Assembly: GCA_002432085.1 (NCBI GenBank)
Contig: DJFN01000197.1
Span: forward strand, 16,460 to 22,588
Direction: 5' to 3'
Length of the DNA: 6,129 bases
DNA from: Flavobacteriales bacterium UBA5871
Lineage (GTDB): Bacteria; Bacteroidota; Bacteroidia; Flavobacteriales_D; Crocinitomicaceae
Under the pieces are notes generated by a model. The model was given only the letters and a program-made list of their open reading frames with translations. It was not told the origin of the DNA and made no database searches. The translations under genes and the position numbers were made by a program. Each line of letters begins with the position of its first letter. Position 1 is the first letter of the stretch. Below are positions 1 through 5,780 of this stretch, piece after piece.

Positions 1-1091
1 GTACCGTGGATTTTGCTACCAACGAATTGCTTACCGATACGATCGATCTCGTTCCGATTCCGCCGTTCAATCTTACCGTAATTGTGGAAGATGCCGGAGC
101 AGGGAACGATCCGATCATCGATGCAAATATCCGGATCACTGTGCCGGAAATGATCGTGGAAGGCCAGACGAATGGTTTTGGCGAAGACGAGATTGAATTG
201 TATTATCCGGGCAATGCGACGATCACGGTCGGCAAATGGGGCTACAAAACCGCTTGTTCGCAATACGAGATCGATGAAACGACCGGTACGATCACCATTC
301 AGCTGGAAAAAGGCATTTACGACGATTTTTCTTTTGATTTCGGCTGGACGACGACTGTTGACGGCGCGATCACCGGCTTGTGGGAACGCGGTATTCCGAT
401 CGGTTCCAACGATGTAGCTACGACTTCCGACGATGCCGAATACGATTGCGAGGACTATGCGTTCGTAACCGGAAATGGCGAAGGTCCGAATACCGATTTC
501 GATGACCTCGACGGTGGCCGCGTGACGCTCTATTCGCCGCAGTTCGATCTTACTGCAGAGACCGACCCGTACATTCACTACCACCGCTGGTTCCATTGTC
601 TTGACGGTCCGCAATGGCCCGACGATACGCTGGAAATTTTCCTTAGCAACGGGATCCAGACGGTCCTGGTCGACAAAGCTTTGCCGAATGGTCAGCTTTA
701 TCATCAGTGGGTGAGCCGCAGCGTACACGTAAGCGATTTCCTCACACCAACAGCCGACATGCAGCTCATTGTGACCATTTCCGATGAAGATCCGCGGATC
801 AATATCACCGAAGCCGGAATCGACTTCTTTTTTGTCGCCAACCAGGATTTCGTCGGAACGGATGAAGCTGAACAACCGAACCTGAAGCTGTTCCCGAATC
901 CGGTAGAAGATCAATTGCACATCAACGGCGTTCTTTCCGAACAACCGTACCGCATTCTCGACATCACAGGAGCACTAGTAGCCGAAGGACAATTAAAACC
1001 CGGCGAAAATCAGCTAAGCTGTGAATTCTTCCGTCCTGGCATGTATCTGTTGGAAACTTCGAACGGCGTGATCCGTTTCGTGAAGGAATAA
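1..1091 (+). CDS. C-terminal part of a secreted T9SS type A sorting-domain protein (5' partial)
   Basis: The reading frame is open from the left edge, with codons in phase at base 3, and ends at TAA 1089-1091. The GTG at base 6 is not a credible start because no signal peptide follows, so the gene begins outside the window. Counting residues from base 6, three parts are visible. Residues about 22-101 form a beta-rich domain like carboxypeptidase-regulatory or Ig-like folds, with a PIIDANI turn and a GKWGYKT strand. Residues about 105-278 look like a jelly-roll/MAM-like domain, rich in Trp, Asp and Gly, with WERG, DCEDYAFVTGNG and TLYSPQFDL stretches. Residues about 291-361 are a T9SS type A sorting domain, with LFPNPVEDQLHI, YRILDITG and PGMYLLE. 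Proteins with this tail cross the outer membrane by the type IX system and are usually trimmed and released or surface-anchored. Such domain pairs often follow a secreted peptidase domain, but none is visible here, so the activity is unknown. Confidence 0.9.
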   Translation, partial: TVDFATNELLTDTIDLVPIPPFNLTVIVEDAGAGNDPIIDANIRITVPEMIVEGQTNGFGEDEIELYYPGNATITVGKWGYKTACSQYEIDETTGTITIQLEKGIYDDFSFDFGWTTTVDGAITGLWERGIPIGSNDVATTSDDAEYDCEDYAFVTGNGEGPNTDFDDLDGGRVTLYSPQFDLTAETDPYIHYHRWFHCLDGPQWPDDTLEIFLSNGIQTVLVDKALPNGQLYHQWVSRSVHVSDFLTPTADMQLIVTISDEDPRINITEAGIDFFFVANQDFVGTDEAEQPNLKLFPNPVEDQLHINGVLSEQPYRILDITGALVAEGQLKPGENQLSCEFFRPGMYLLETSNGVIRFVKE

Positions 1092-1192
1092 ATGGGCCAA
1101 CAAAAGATGAGGTAGTTATAAATTATGAATTAGCAATTATCAAGTGTAAGAGACCTCATATTAGTTAATAGATCAATCTCCATTCAATTTCA

Positions 1193-1280
1193 ATTCCTTG
1201 ATAATTGATCATCCGCCGCGGATTGATAATTCCATTTTCCATTCCTTGATAATTGCTATCCGCCGCGGCGGATGATAATT
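1193..1280. repeat. Two tandem copies of a GC-palindrome intergenic repeat
   Basis: Copy A (1193-1221) and copy B (1241-1268) share ATTCCTTGATAATTG followed by ATCCGCCGCGG. They differ only at the junction, GATC in A against CT in B. Each carries a GC-rich palindrome: 13 bp in A at 1211-1223 (ATCCGC, centre C, GCGGAT) and a perfect 16 bp in B at 1258-1273 (ATCCGCCGCGGCGGAT). Both palindromes are framed by AATT/ATAATT half-sites. This GC core stands out in an AT-rich spacer. It could be a REP-like extragenic element, a protein-binding operator, or a hairpin ending transcription from the upstream gene. No U-tract follows, so a classical terminator is not supported. Confidence 0.7.
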
Positions 1281-1306
1281 GAGTTAAAAGAGAATCGTTA
1301 TTTTTG
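1279..1306 (+). promoter_or_regulatory. Putative Bacteroidota promoter for the glycosyltransferase operon
   Basis: TATTTTTG at 1299-1306 fits the Bacteroidota -7 consensus TAnnTTTG. A TTG at 1279-1281 lies 17 bp upstream, inside the usual -33 spacing. Transcription would start near 1310, leaving a leader of roughly 15 bases before the TTG start at 1326. The -33 half touches the end of the palindromic repeat, so that repeat could influence the promoter. This rests on consensus matching only. Confidence 0.5.
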
Positions 1307-1325
1307 CTCCTAAACTTGACAATCA

Positions 1326-2276
1326 TTGGAAAAAGAACCGGATATCTCGATCGTCGTACCGCTCTTTAACGAAGCGGAGTCTCTTCCGGAGCTGCATGCC
1401 TGGATCGTCCGTGTGGTAAACGAGCACCAGTTTTCCTACGAAGTTGTTTTCGTGGACGACGGTAGCAAAGATGGCTCATGGGAAGTGATCGAACGCCTTG
1501 TAAGCGAAGATGCGAACGTACGCGGGATAAAATTTCAGCGCAATTACGGCAAATCAGCGGCATTGCACACCGGTTTCGAAGCCGCGAAAGGCCGCGTGGT
1601 GATCACCATGGATGCCGATCTTCAGGATTCTCCCGACGAAATTCCGGAGCTCTACCGTATGATCACGGAAGATGATCTCGATGTCGTTTCCGGCTGGAAA
1701 AAGAAACGCTACGACCCGGTTTCCAAAACCATTCCGACGAAATTATACAACTGGACCGCCCGTCGCATGACCGGCATCCACCTGCACGATTTCAACTGCG
1801 GGCTCAAAGCTTACCGTCGCGTGGTCGTGAAAAGCATCGAGCTTTATGGCGACATGCACCGCTACATTCCCGTACTGGCGAAATATGCCGGTTTCAACAA
1901 AATAGGCGAGAAGGTGGTCATTCACCAGGCTCGTAAATACGGAACGACCAAATTCGGTTTGAACCGCTTTCTGAACGGTCCGCTTGACCTGATGACGGTG
2001 GTGTTCATGGGCAAATTCGGCAAGAAACCCATGCACTTCTTCGGTGCGATCGGCGCGCTGCTGTTCCTGATCGGATTCGGTTTTGCCTTTTACCTGATCA
2101 TCGATAAGCTCCTCATCGAAACGACCGGCCGACTGATTGCGTCGCGCACGGAATTCTACATTTCGCTCGCGGCCATGATCATGGGAGTGCAGTTCTTCCT
2201 CACAGGCTTCCTCGCAGAGCTGGTTGGCAGGAACTCATCGACCCGGAACGTCTACCTGGTGGAAAAGGAAATCTGA
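1326..2276 (+). CDS. Family 2 glycosyltransferase, DPM1/DPG-synthase-like with two C-terminal membrane helices
   Basis: This 316-residue protein is a GT-A fold enzyme, likely transferring a sugar from a nucleotide sugar to polyprenyl phosphate at the inner face of the cytoplasmic membrane. The catalytic domain spans about 7-230. It opens with ISIVVPLFNEAESL, has the nucleotide-binding VDDGSKDGS (43-51), the metal-binding DADLQD (96-101), HDFNCGLKAYRR (154-165), GDMHRYIP (175-182) and RKYGTTKFGLNRF (203-215), all typical of the dolichyl/undecaprenyl-phosphate sugar synthase group. Two hydrophobic helices follow at about 237-260 and 277-300, as in GtrB/ArnC-like proteins, and length fits that group. 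The start must be TTG at 1326: an in-frame TGA at 1317 closes the frame upstream, and the next in-frame ATG lies beyond essential motifs. The stop codon abuts the next ATG, so it heads a three-gene operon. Sugar and acceptor cannot be told from the sequence. Confidence 0.92.
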   Translation: MEKEPDISIVVPLFNEAESLPELHAWIVRVVNEHQFSYEVVFVDDGSKDGSWEVIERLVSEDANVRGIKFQRNYGKSAALHTGFEAAKGRVVITMDADLQDSPDEIPELYRMITEDDLDVVSGWKKKRYDPVSKTIPTKLYNWTARRMTGIHLHDFNCGLKAYRRVVVKSIELYGDMHRYIPVLAKYAGFNKIGEKVVIHQARKYGTTKFGLNRFLNGPLDLMTVVFMGKFGKKPMHFFGAIGALLFLIGFGFAFYLIIDKLLIETTGRLIASRTEFYISLAAMIMGVQFFLTGFLAELVGRNSSTRNVYLVEKEI

Positions 2277-2816
2277 ATGTTCGGTAAGATCGATAAAAGC
2301 TGGACGCTCTTCCTCGACCGCGACGGCGTGATCAATGAGCGACTGATCGGCGATTACGTGAAATCGACGGATGAATTCCGTTTGCTCGAAGGCGTTGCGG
2401 AAGCCATTAAAATCGCGTCGGAGAACTTCGGAAGGATCGTCGTGGTGACCAATCAGCAGGGAATAGGCAAGGGCCTGATGACCGAGCGTAACCTTTCTGA
2501 AATCCATGCTTATTGTCTTGACATGATCCAGGCGTCCGGAGGACATATCGACCGCTTCTACTTTGCACCCGCGCTGGCTGCGGAGAAAAGCCCGCTTCGC
2601 AAGCCGGAAACCGGAATGGCGCTGCAGGCACAACAGGATTTTCCCGAAATTGATTTTGAGCGCTCGGTCATGATCGGCGATTCGGATTCCGACATTGCTT
2701 TCGGCCGCAGACTTGGCATGAAAACTGTTTATATAGACGCAACGGGCAAGGAACATCACGAAGCGGATACCACGCAGCGTTCCCTGCTCGAAGCAATAAA
2801 AAAACTCATCGCATGA
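2277..2816 (+). CDS. HAD-IIIA family phosphatase, GmhB/histidinol-phosphatase-like
   Basis: This 179-residue cytosolic HAD phosphatase has all four motifs in order: DRDGVIN (14-20, nucleophile D14 and general acid D16), TNQQGIGKG (58-66), the RKPETGM loop (108-114, Lys of motif III) and GDSDSD (134-139, Mg2+-binding acids). Motif arrangement and length match the subfamily of D-glycero-D-manno-heptose-1,7-bisphosphate 7-phosphatase (GmhB) and histidinol-phosphate phosphatase. The zinc loop of classical GmhB (Cys-x-His ... Cys-x-Cys before RKP) is absent: here the stretch is FAPALAAEKSPLRKP, with no Cys or His ligands. The substrate is therefore uncertain; a heptose or other sugar bisphosphate is plausible given the glycosyltransferase neighbours. 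The ATG follows the upstream stop codon directly and its own stop overlaps the next start by 4 bp, which suggests translational coupling. Confidence 0.88.
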   Translation: MFGKIDKSWTLFLDRDGVINERLIGDYVKSTDEFRLLEGVAEAIKIASENFGRIVVVTNQQGIGKGLMTERNLSEIHAYCLDMIQASGGHIDRFYFAPALAAEKSPLRKPETGMALQAQQDFPEIDFERSVMIGDSDSDIAFGRRLGMKTVYIDATGKEHHEADTTQRSLLEAIKKLIA

Positions 2817-3568
2817 AATGGCTCGTATTGCTGATCGCGGTTGGTTTCAGCTCCGTACTCACGGCGCAGGTTAACCAGGTCGATTCAAAAGGAAAAAAAC
2901 AGGGCAAATGGGAAAAACTCTATCCCAAAAGCTCTGCCTATGAGTACAAAGGACAGTTCAAGGATGACAAGCCTGTTGGAACATTCACTTACTATTATCC
3001 TTCGACCAAGGTCAAGGCGGTGATCGTTCACGACGAAAAAACCGGTCGCTCCGTAGCAACGATGTACCATGAGTCAGGCGTCGTTTTTGCCCGCGGCATC
3101 TACAAGAATCAGCTCAAAGACAGCATCTGGGATTACTACGGTCCGTCGGGTCGCCAAAGTCTGAAAGAAACCTACTCCAAAGACAAGTTGCACGGAAAAT
3201 CGATCGTTTACTATGTTTCGGAAGACCCGAACGACAAGCGTTTGCTGCCGGCCAAGGTTTCCAATTACAAAAACGGCGTGCTCGAAGGTGAAGTTGTCGA
3301 ATACTTTGAATCCGGAACGATCAAAAGCAAATGTACCTATGTGAACGGCGCGAAAGAAGGTCAGTACGTGATCAATCATCCGAACGGAAAAATGATGATC
3401 CTCGAGCGCTATAAAAAAGGCGAGCGTCACGGCTGGTGCATGACCTACGATCCGAACGGCAAAGAGCTGGGCAAAAAATACTTCTATTACGGTCGCGAGC
3501 TCGAAGGCGCTGAGCTGCAGCGTAAAATGGACGAAATGAAGAAGCTCGGTATCAATCCGAATGGCTGA
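2813..3568 (+). CDS. Exported MORN-variant repeat protein (YwqK-like)
   Basis: This 251-residue protein begins with a likely Sec signal peptide (MKWLVLLIAVGFSSVLTAQ, cleavage near residue 18-19, no lipobox Cys). The mature part is a chain of about six MORN-variant repeats of the form YxxGxxxGxxxYYxxxG: about 43-66, 94-121, 122-135, 150-176, 177-200 and 201-227, for example NYKNGVLEGEVVEYFESG and VNGAKEGQYVINHPNGK. A charged tail at about 230-246 may form a short helix. Such repeats form extended beta-hairpin solenoids found in many exported Bacteroidota proteins. The family is often labelled YwqK antitoxin, but no toxin gene lies nearby and an exported antitoxin makes no sense, so that label should not be used. 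Its function is unknown. The ATGA overlap with the phosphatase gene places it last in the operon, hinting at a role at the envelope. Confidence 0.85.
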   Translation: MKWLVLLIAVGFSSVLTAQVNQVDSKGKKQGKWEKLYPKSSAYEYKGQFKDDKPVGTFTYYYPSTKVKAVIVHDEKTGRSVATMYHESGVVFARGIYKNQLKDSIWDYYGPSGRQSLKETYSKDKLHGKSIVYYVSEDPNDKRLLPAKVSNYKNGVLEGEVVEYFESGTIKSKCTYVNGAKEGQYVINHPNGKMMILERYKKGERHGWCMTYDPNGKELGKKYFYYGRELEGAELQRKMDEMKKLGINPNG

Positions 3569-3572
3569 TTTC

Positions 3573-3684
3573 AATTCAGAATGCAGAATGCATAATTCAG
3601 AATTTTGAAAGGAAATAGCTTTAAACAGCTGAGTGATAATTGAGAACGGCCCGTTGTGCATTCCGCATTGCGAATTCTGCATGC
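3573..3684. repeat. Dispersed inverted-repeat element, copy 1
   Basis: The first 31 bases (3573-3603) match 4399-4429 with two mismatches. A second conserved block, GGCCCGTTGTGCA (3648-3660), matches GGCCGTTATGCA in copy 2, and both copies then carry GAATTCTG. ATGCAGAAT at 3581-3589 pairs with ATTCTGCAT at 3674-3682, so the ends are inverted. Compared with copy 2 there are about 44 extra bases between the left arm and the GGCC core, including TGATAATTGAG, which also occurs at 1273-1283. A small palindrome AACGG-C-CCGTT sits at 3645-3655. The element starts just after the stop codon of the MORN gene and reaches to the promoter of the next gene. Confidence 0.7.
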
Positions 3685-3698
3685 AAAGTTTATCTTTA
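3668..3698 (+). promoter_or_regulatory. Putative promoter for the lipoprotein gene, possibly giving a leaderless mRNA
   Basis: TATCTTTA at 3691-3698 fits TAnnTTTG except for the last base, and TTG at 3668-3670 lies 20 bp upstream. With normal Bacteroidota geometry the first transcribed base would be about 3702-3705, at or next to the ATG at 3703. The -33 half falls in the right arm of the repeat element. The evidence is consensus matching plus position. Confidence 0.45.
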
Positions 3699-3702
3699 CA
3701 TC

Positions 3703-4398
3703 ATGATCAAACGGAATGTGCTTCTCCAACTGGCTGCAATGCTGACAATTGTCGCCGGAATTTTAGTGGTTTCCTGCAAAAAGGACAACAGCGCTCCCAA
3801 CTTTCATTACGATTACTTTCCGACCGGACAAGGACGTTATGTGACTTATTCCGTACGTGAAGTGTACATCGACAATGCGTTGAATATCAACGATACCAGC
3901 GAATATTTCGTCAAGGCAAAAATCGGTGACACCATTACCGACAACGAAGGCCGCGTTGCCCGTCGCTACGAGCGTTACGTACGCGAAACGGCTTCCGATC
4001 CGTGGGTTCTTCAGGACATCTGGACAACCATCGTCAACGGCAACAAAGTAGAGCTGGTCGAAGAAAACCAGCGCGTGATCAAGCTCGTTCTGGCTCCGGA
4101 TAAATTCAAGGAATGGGATGCCAATGTCTACAATCAGCTGGGCGAGCAGGAATGCTATTACGTCAACATTCACGAACCGGGAGGTATCAACGGCTTTTCC
4201 TTCGATTCAACGGTAACCGTGGAACAGGAAGACTACTTCACCATGATCGATTACCGCCGGAAGTACGAGCAATACGCCAAAGGTGTTGGCATGTATTACA
4301 AGCACTGGCAGGATTTCAAGATCAGCAACTTCAATCCCAACAATGTTACCAAAGGTCGCGAGATCATCATGCAGCTGATTGACTACGGCATTGAATAA
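3703..4398 (+). CDS. Hypothetical lipoprotein of a Bacteroidota family
   Basis: I chose ATG 3703 because it gives a clean lipoprotein signal: MIKRNV, a hydrophobic core, then VVSC with the lipid-bearing Cys at residue 25 followed by KKDNS. An upstream in-frame ATG at 3640 lies inside the repeat element and would add a non-signal extension, so it is unlikely. The 231-residue product is predicted to be anchored to a membrane on the outer side. The mature part is one domain of mostly beta character, rich in Tyr and Trp: YFPTGQGRYVTYSVREVYID (39-58), RVARRYERYVRE (85-96), WVLQDIWTT (101-109), ENQRVIKLVLAPDKFKEWD (121-139) and YAKGVGMYYKHWQDF (191-205). This pattern recalls a widespread Bacteroidota lipoprotein family with no assigned function; that link is from memory of the family. 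The gene has its own promoter and repeats on both sides, so it appears to be a single-gene unit. Confidence 0.85.
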   Translation: MIKRNVLLQLAAMLTIVAGILVVSCKKDNSAPNFHYDYFPTGQGRYVTYSVREVYIDNALNINDTSEYFVKAKIGDTITDNEGRVARRYERYVRETASDPWVLQDIWTTIVNGNKVELVEENQRVIKLVLAPDKFKEWDANVYNQLGEQECYYVNIHEPGGINGFSFDSTVTVEQEDYFTMIDYRRKYEQYAKGVGMYYKHWQDFKISNFNPNNVTKGREIIMQLIDYGIE

Positions 4399-4480
4399 AA
4401 TTCATAATGCAGAACGCATAATTCAGAATGGCCGTTATGCACTGTGAATTCTGAATTAAGCATTCAGATTGTGCATTCAA
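4399..4480. repeat. Dispersed inverted-repeat element, copy 2
   Basis: This copy begins at the base after the lipoprotein stop codon. Its left 31 bases match 3573-3603 with two mismatches. AGAACGCATAATTCAGAAT (4411-4429) is the reverse complement of 4448-4466 at 16 of 19 positions, with an 18-base loop containing GGCCGTTATGCA, so the transcript could form a long hairpin. It might act as a weak terminator for the lipoprotein gene, although no U-tract follows. TTGTGCATTC at 4469-4478 also occurs in copy 1 at 3654-3663. Confidence 0.75.
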
Positions 4481-4484
4481 AATG

Positions 4485-4492
4485 TATCTTTA
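4485..4492 (+). promoter_or_regulatory. Possible -7 promoter box for the GT9 gene
   Basis: TATCTTTA, followed by C, is identical to the box before the lipoprotein gene (3691-3699). Here no TTG lies at the usual 17-23 bp upstream; the nearest, at 4469-4471, is only 13 bp away, so the promoter is weaker on paper. A leader of about 28 bases would precede the ATG at 4524. Confidence 0.35.
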
Positions 4493-4523
4493 CCCATAAA
4501 TTTTAGATCAGCTAAAAAAAACT

Positions 4524-5621
4524 ATGCAGGAACCATCGTTCAATGACGTGCGTCAGGATTGTATCCACTTTCGGGGTGGCATCCCCTGTGCGCCCAACAA
4601 AGTCAAAGGCGTGATGTGTACCTGCGAGGACTTTCGTCCCATTTCAAAGCGCATTCTGATCATCAAACTGGGCGCGCTCGGCGACGTGATCCGAACGACT
4701 CCGCTGATCGTGAAATACCGTCAGCTTTATCCCGATTGTCACATTACCTGGCTCACGCTTTCACCGGATGTCTTGCCGAAAAAAGGTATCAATCTTATTC
4801 TGCGTCCGGAAGCGTTTTCGCTGTGGCAGATCCAGAATGGCGACTACGACATTGCGATCAATCTCGACAAGGAAACCGAAGCCTGTATGCTGCTGGCGGC
4901 AGTAAAAGCCACGGAAAAGTTCGGCTATACGTGGGAAAACAATCGCATCGCTCCGGCCACACCGGCTGCGGTCCACAAGCTCATGACAGGCTTTTTCGAC
5001 CAGATTTCGCTCCGCAATACGAAAAGCTACCTTGAAGAGATCTTTGAGATCTGTCACCTCGAATTTCAGCACGAGCCGTATCTGATCAACAAAAACGAAG
5101 AGCTGTCCGCTAAATGGACGAAGCAGTTACGTGAGCTGGCTGGCGATCGTTTGATCGTTGGATTGAACACCGGCTGCGGTCCAAGATGGAACACGCGCCT
5201 CTGGCCAGCGGACTACTGGCAGAATTTAGCCCATCAGCTGAAAGCAAACGGCCTCTTTCCCGTTTTCCTCGGTGGAAGTCTGGAAGATGAGAAAAACCAG
5301 GCCATGGCTGCGGAAACCGGAACCTATTATCCCGGACATTTTTCACTCGAAGAGTTCATTGCATTGACCGACGGCTGCGATCTGATCGTGACACAGGTTT
5401 CGATGATGATGCACATCGCTACGGCGCTCGAAAAGAAAATGGTACTGATGAACAACATCTTCAACCGCCACGAATTTGAGCTTTACGGAAGAGGGGAGAT
5501 CATCGAGCCGTCTGTGGGCTGCGAATGCCATTTCGGCAATACCTGCAAGCGCGGAACGTCGTGTATGCACGATCTGACATCGGATGAGGTCGCGCAGGCA
5601 GTTCTGCGGGTTGCGAACTAG
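4524..5621 (+). CDS. Family 9 glycosyltransferase (ADP-heptose:LPS heptosyltransferase-like) with cysteine-rich ends
   Basis: This 365-residue protein has the GT-B fold pattern of heptosyltransferases, cytosolic enzymes that add heptose to the LPS core. ILIIKLGALGDVIRTTPLI (44-62) contains the Gly-Asp pair whose Asp (D54) matches the catalytic base of WaaC/WaaF. The second half has the typical strand VGLNTGCGPRWNTRLWP (212-228), the YWQNLAHQLK helix, PVFLGG (246-251) and ALTDGCDLIVTQVSMMMHIATAL (280-302). In most GT9 enzymes that last motif reads D-[ST]-G-x-x-H; here the acidic residue is missing (TQVSMMMH). Two cysteine clusters flank the fold: C13, H15, C22, C32, C34 at the N end and C333, C335, C341, C347 at the C end, possibly a joint metal site. 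The N-terminal cluster supports ATG 4524 as the start. Comparable N-terminal cysteine motifs occur in some other GT9 proteins, as I recall. The sugar donor may not be heptose. Confidence 0.9.
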   Translation: MQEPSFNDVRQDCIHFRGGIPCAPNKVKGVMCTCEDFRPISKRILIIKLGALGDVIRTTPLIVKYRQLYPDCHITWLTLSPDVLPKKGINLILRPEAFSLWQIQNGDYDIAINLDKETEACMLLAAVKATEKFGYTWENNRIAPATPAAVHKLMTGFFDQISLRNTKSYLEEIFEICHLEFQHEPYLINKNEELSAKWTKQLRELAGDRLIVGLNTGCGPRWNTRLWPADYWQNLAHQLKANGLFPVFLGGSLEDEKNQAMAAETGTYYPGHFSLEEFIALTDGCDLIVTQVSMMMHIATALEKKMVLMNNIFNRHEFELYGRGEIIEPSVGCECHFGNTCKRGTSCMHDLTSDEVAQAVLRVAN

Positions 5622-5720
5622 CAACTATTGGTCTGTTGCAAAACCATCAATCGACTGGAACGACCATCGGAACAGGTATCAGAAATCACTGTTCATAACC
5701 TTTTTAAACGATTTTTCGAC

Positions 5721-5755
5721 TTTGTTGATATTGCGCGCGGTAAATTCTATATTTG
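5721..5755 (+). promoter_or_regulatory. Promoter of secDF
   Basis: TATATTTG at 5748-5755 is a full match to the Bacteroidota -7 box TAnnTTTG. TTTG at 5721-5724 (spacing 23) or TTG at 5725-5727 (spacing 20) can serve as the -33 element. Transcription would begin near 5760, giving a short A-rich leader of about 20 bases before ATG 5781, with no Shine-Dalgarno sequence, as is common in the phylum. This is the best promoter match in the window. Confidence 0.6.
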
Positions 5756-5780
5756 CGGGCTTAATTAAGAAAATAAAGAA

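Noticed and set aside
1258..1273. Rho-independent terminator for the T9SS protein gene
   Set aside because: The GC hairpin is followed by GATAATTGAG rather than a T-run, and it lies about 170 bp past the stop codon.
1193..1280. CRISPR array or tRNA-like structure
   Set aside because: Only two repeat units with a 19-base gap, palindromic core unlike CRISPR repeats, no cas genes, and no cloverleaf pattern.
2235..2759. Antisense open frame of 174 codons over the phosphatase gene
   Set aside because: The + strand carries all HAD motifs here; the antisense product has no family features.
2813..3568. YwqK-type antitoxin of a toxin-antitoxin pair
   Set aside because: The protein has a Sec signal peptide, there is no adjacent toxin gene, and the name comes only from MORN-variant repeats.
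3074..3682. Antisense open frame of 202 codons over the MORN gene and adjacent repeat
   Set aside because: It mirrors the codon pattern of a well-supported + strand gene, begins inside the repeat element and shows no recognisable domain or own promoter.
3640..3702. Upstream ATG start for the lipoprotein gene
   Set aside because: It lies in the repeat element upstream of the promoter box and would place 21 non-signal residues before a clean lipoprotein signal peptide.
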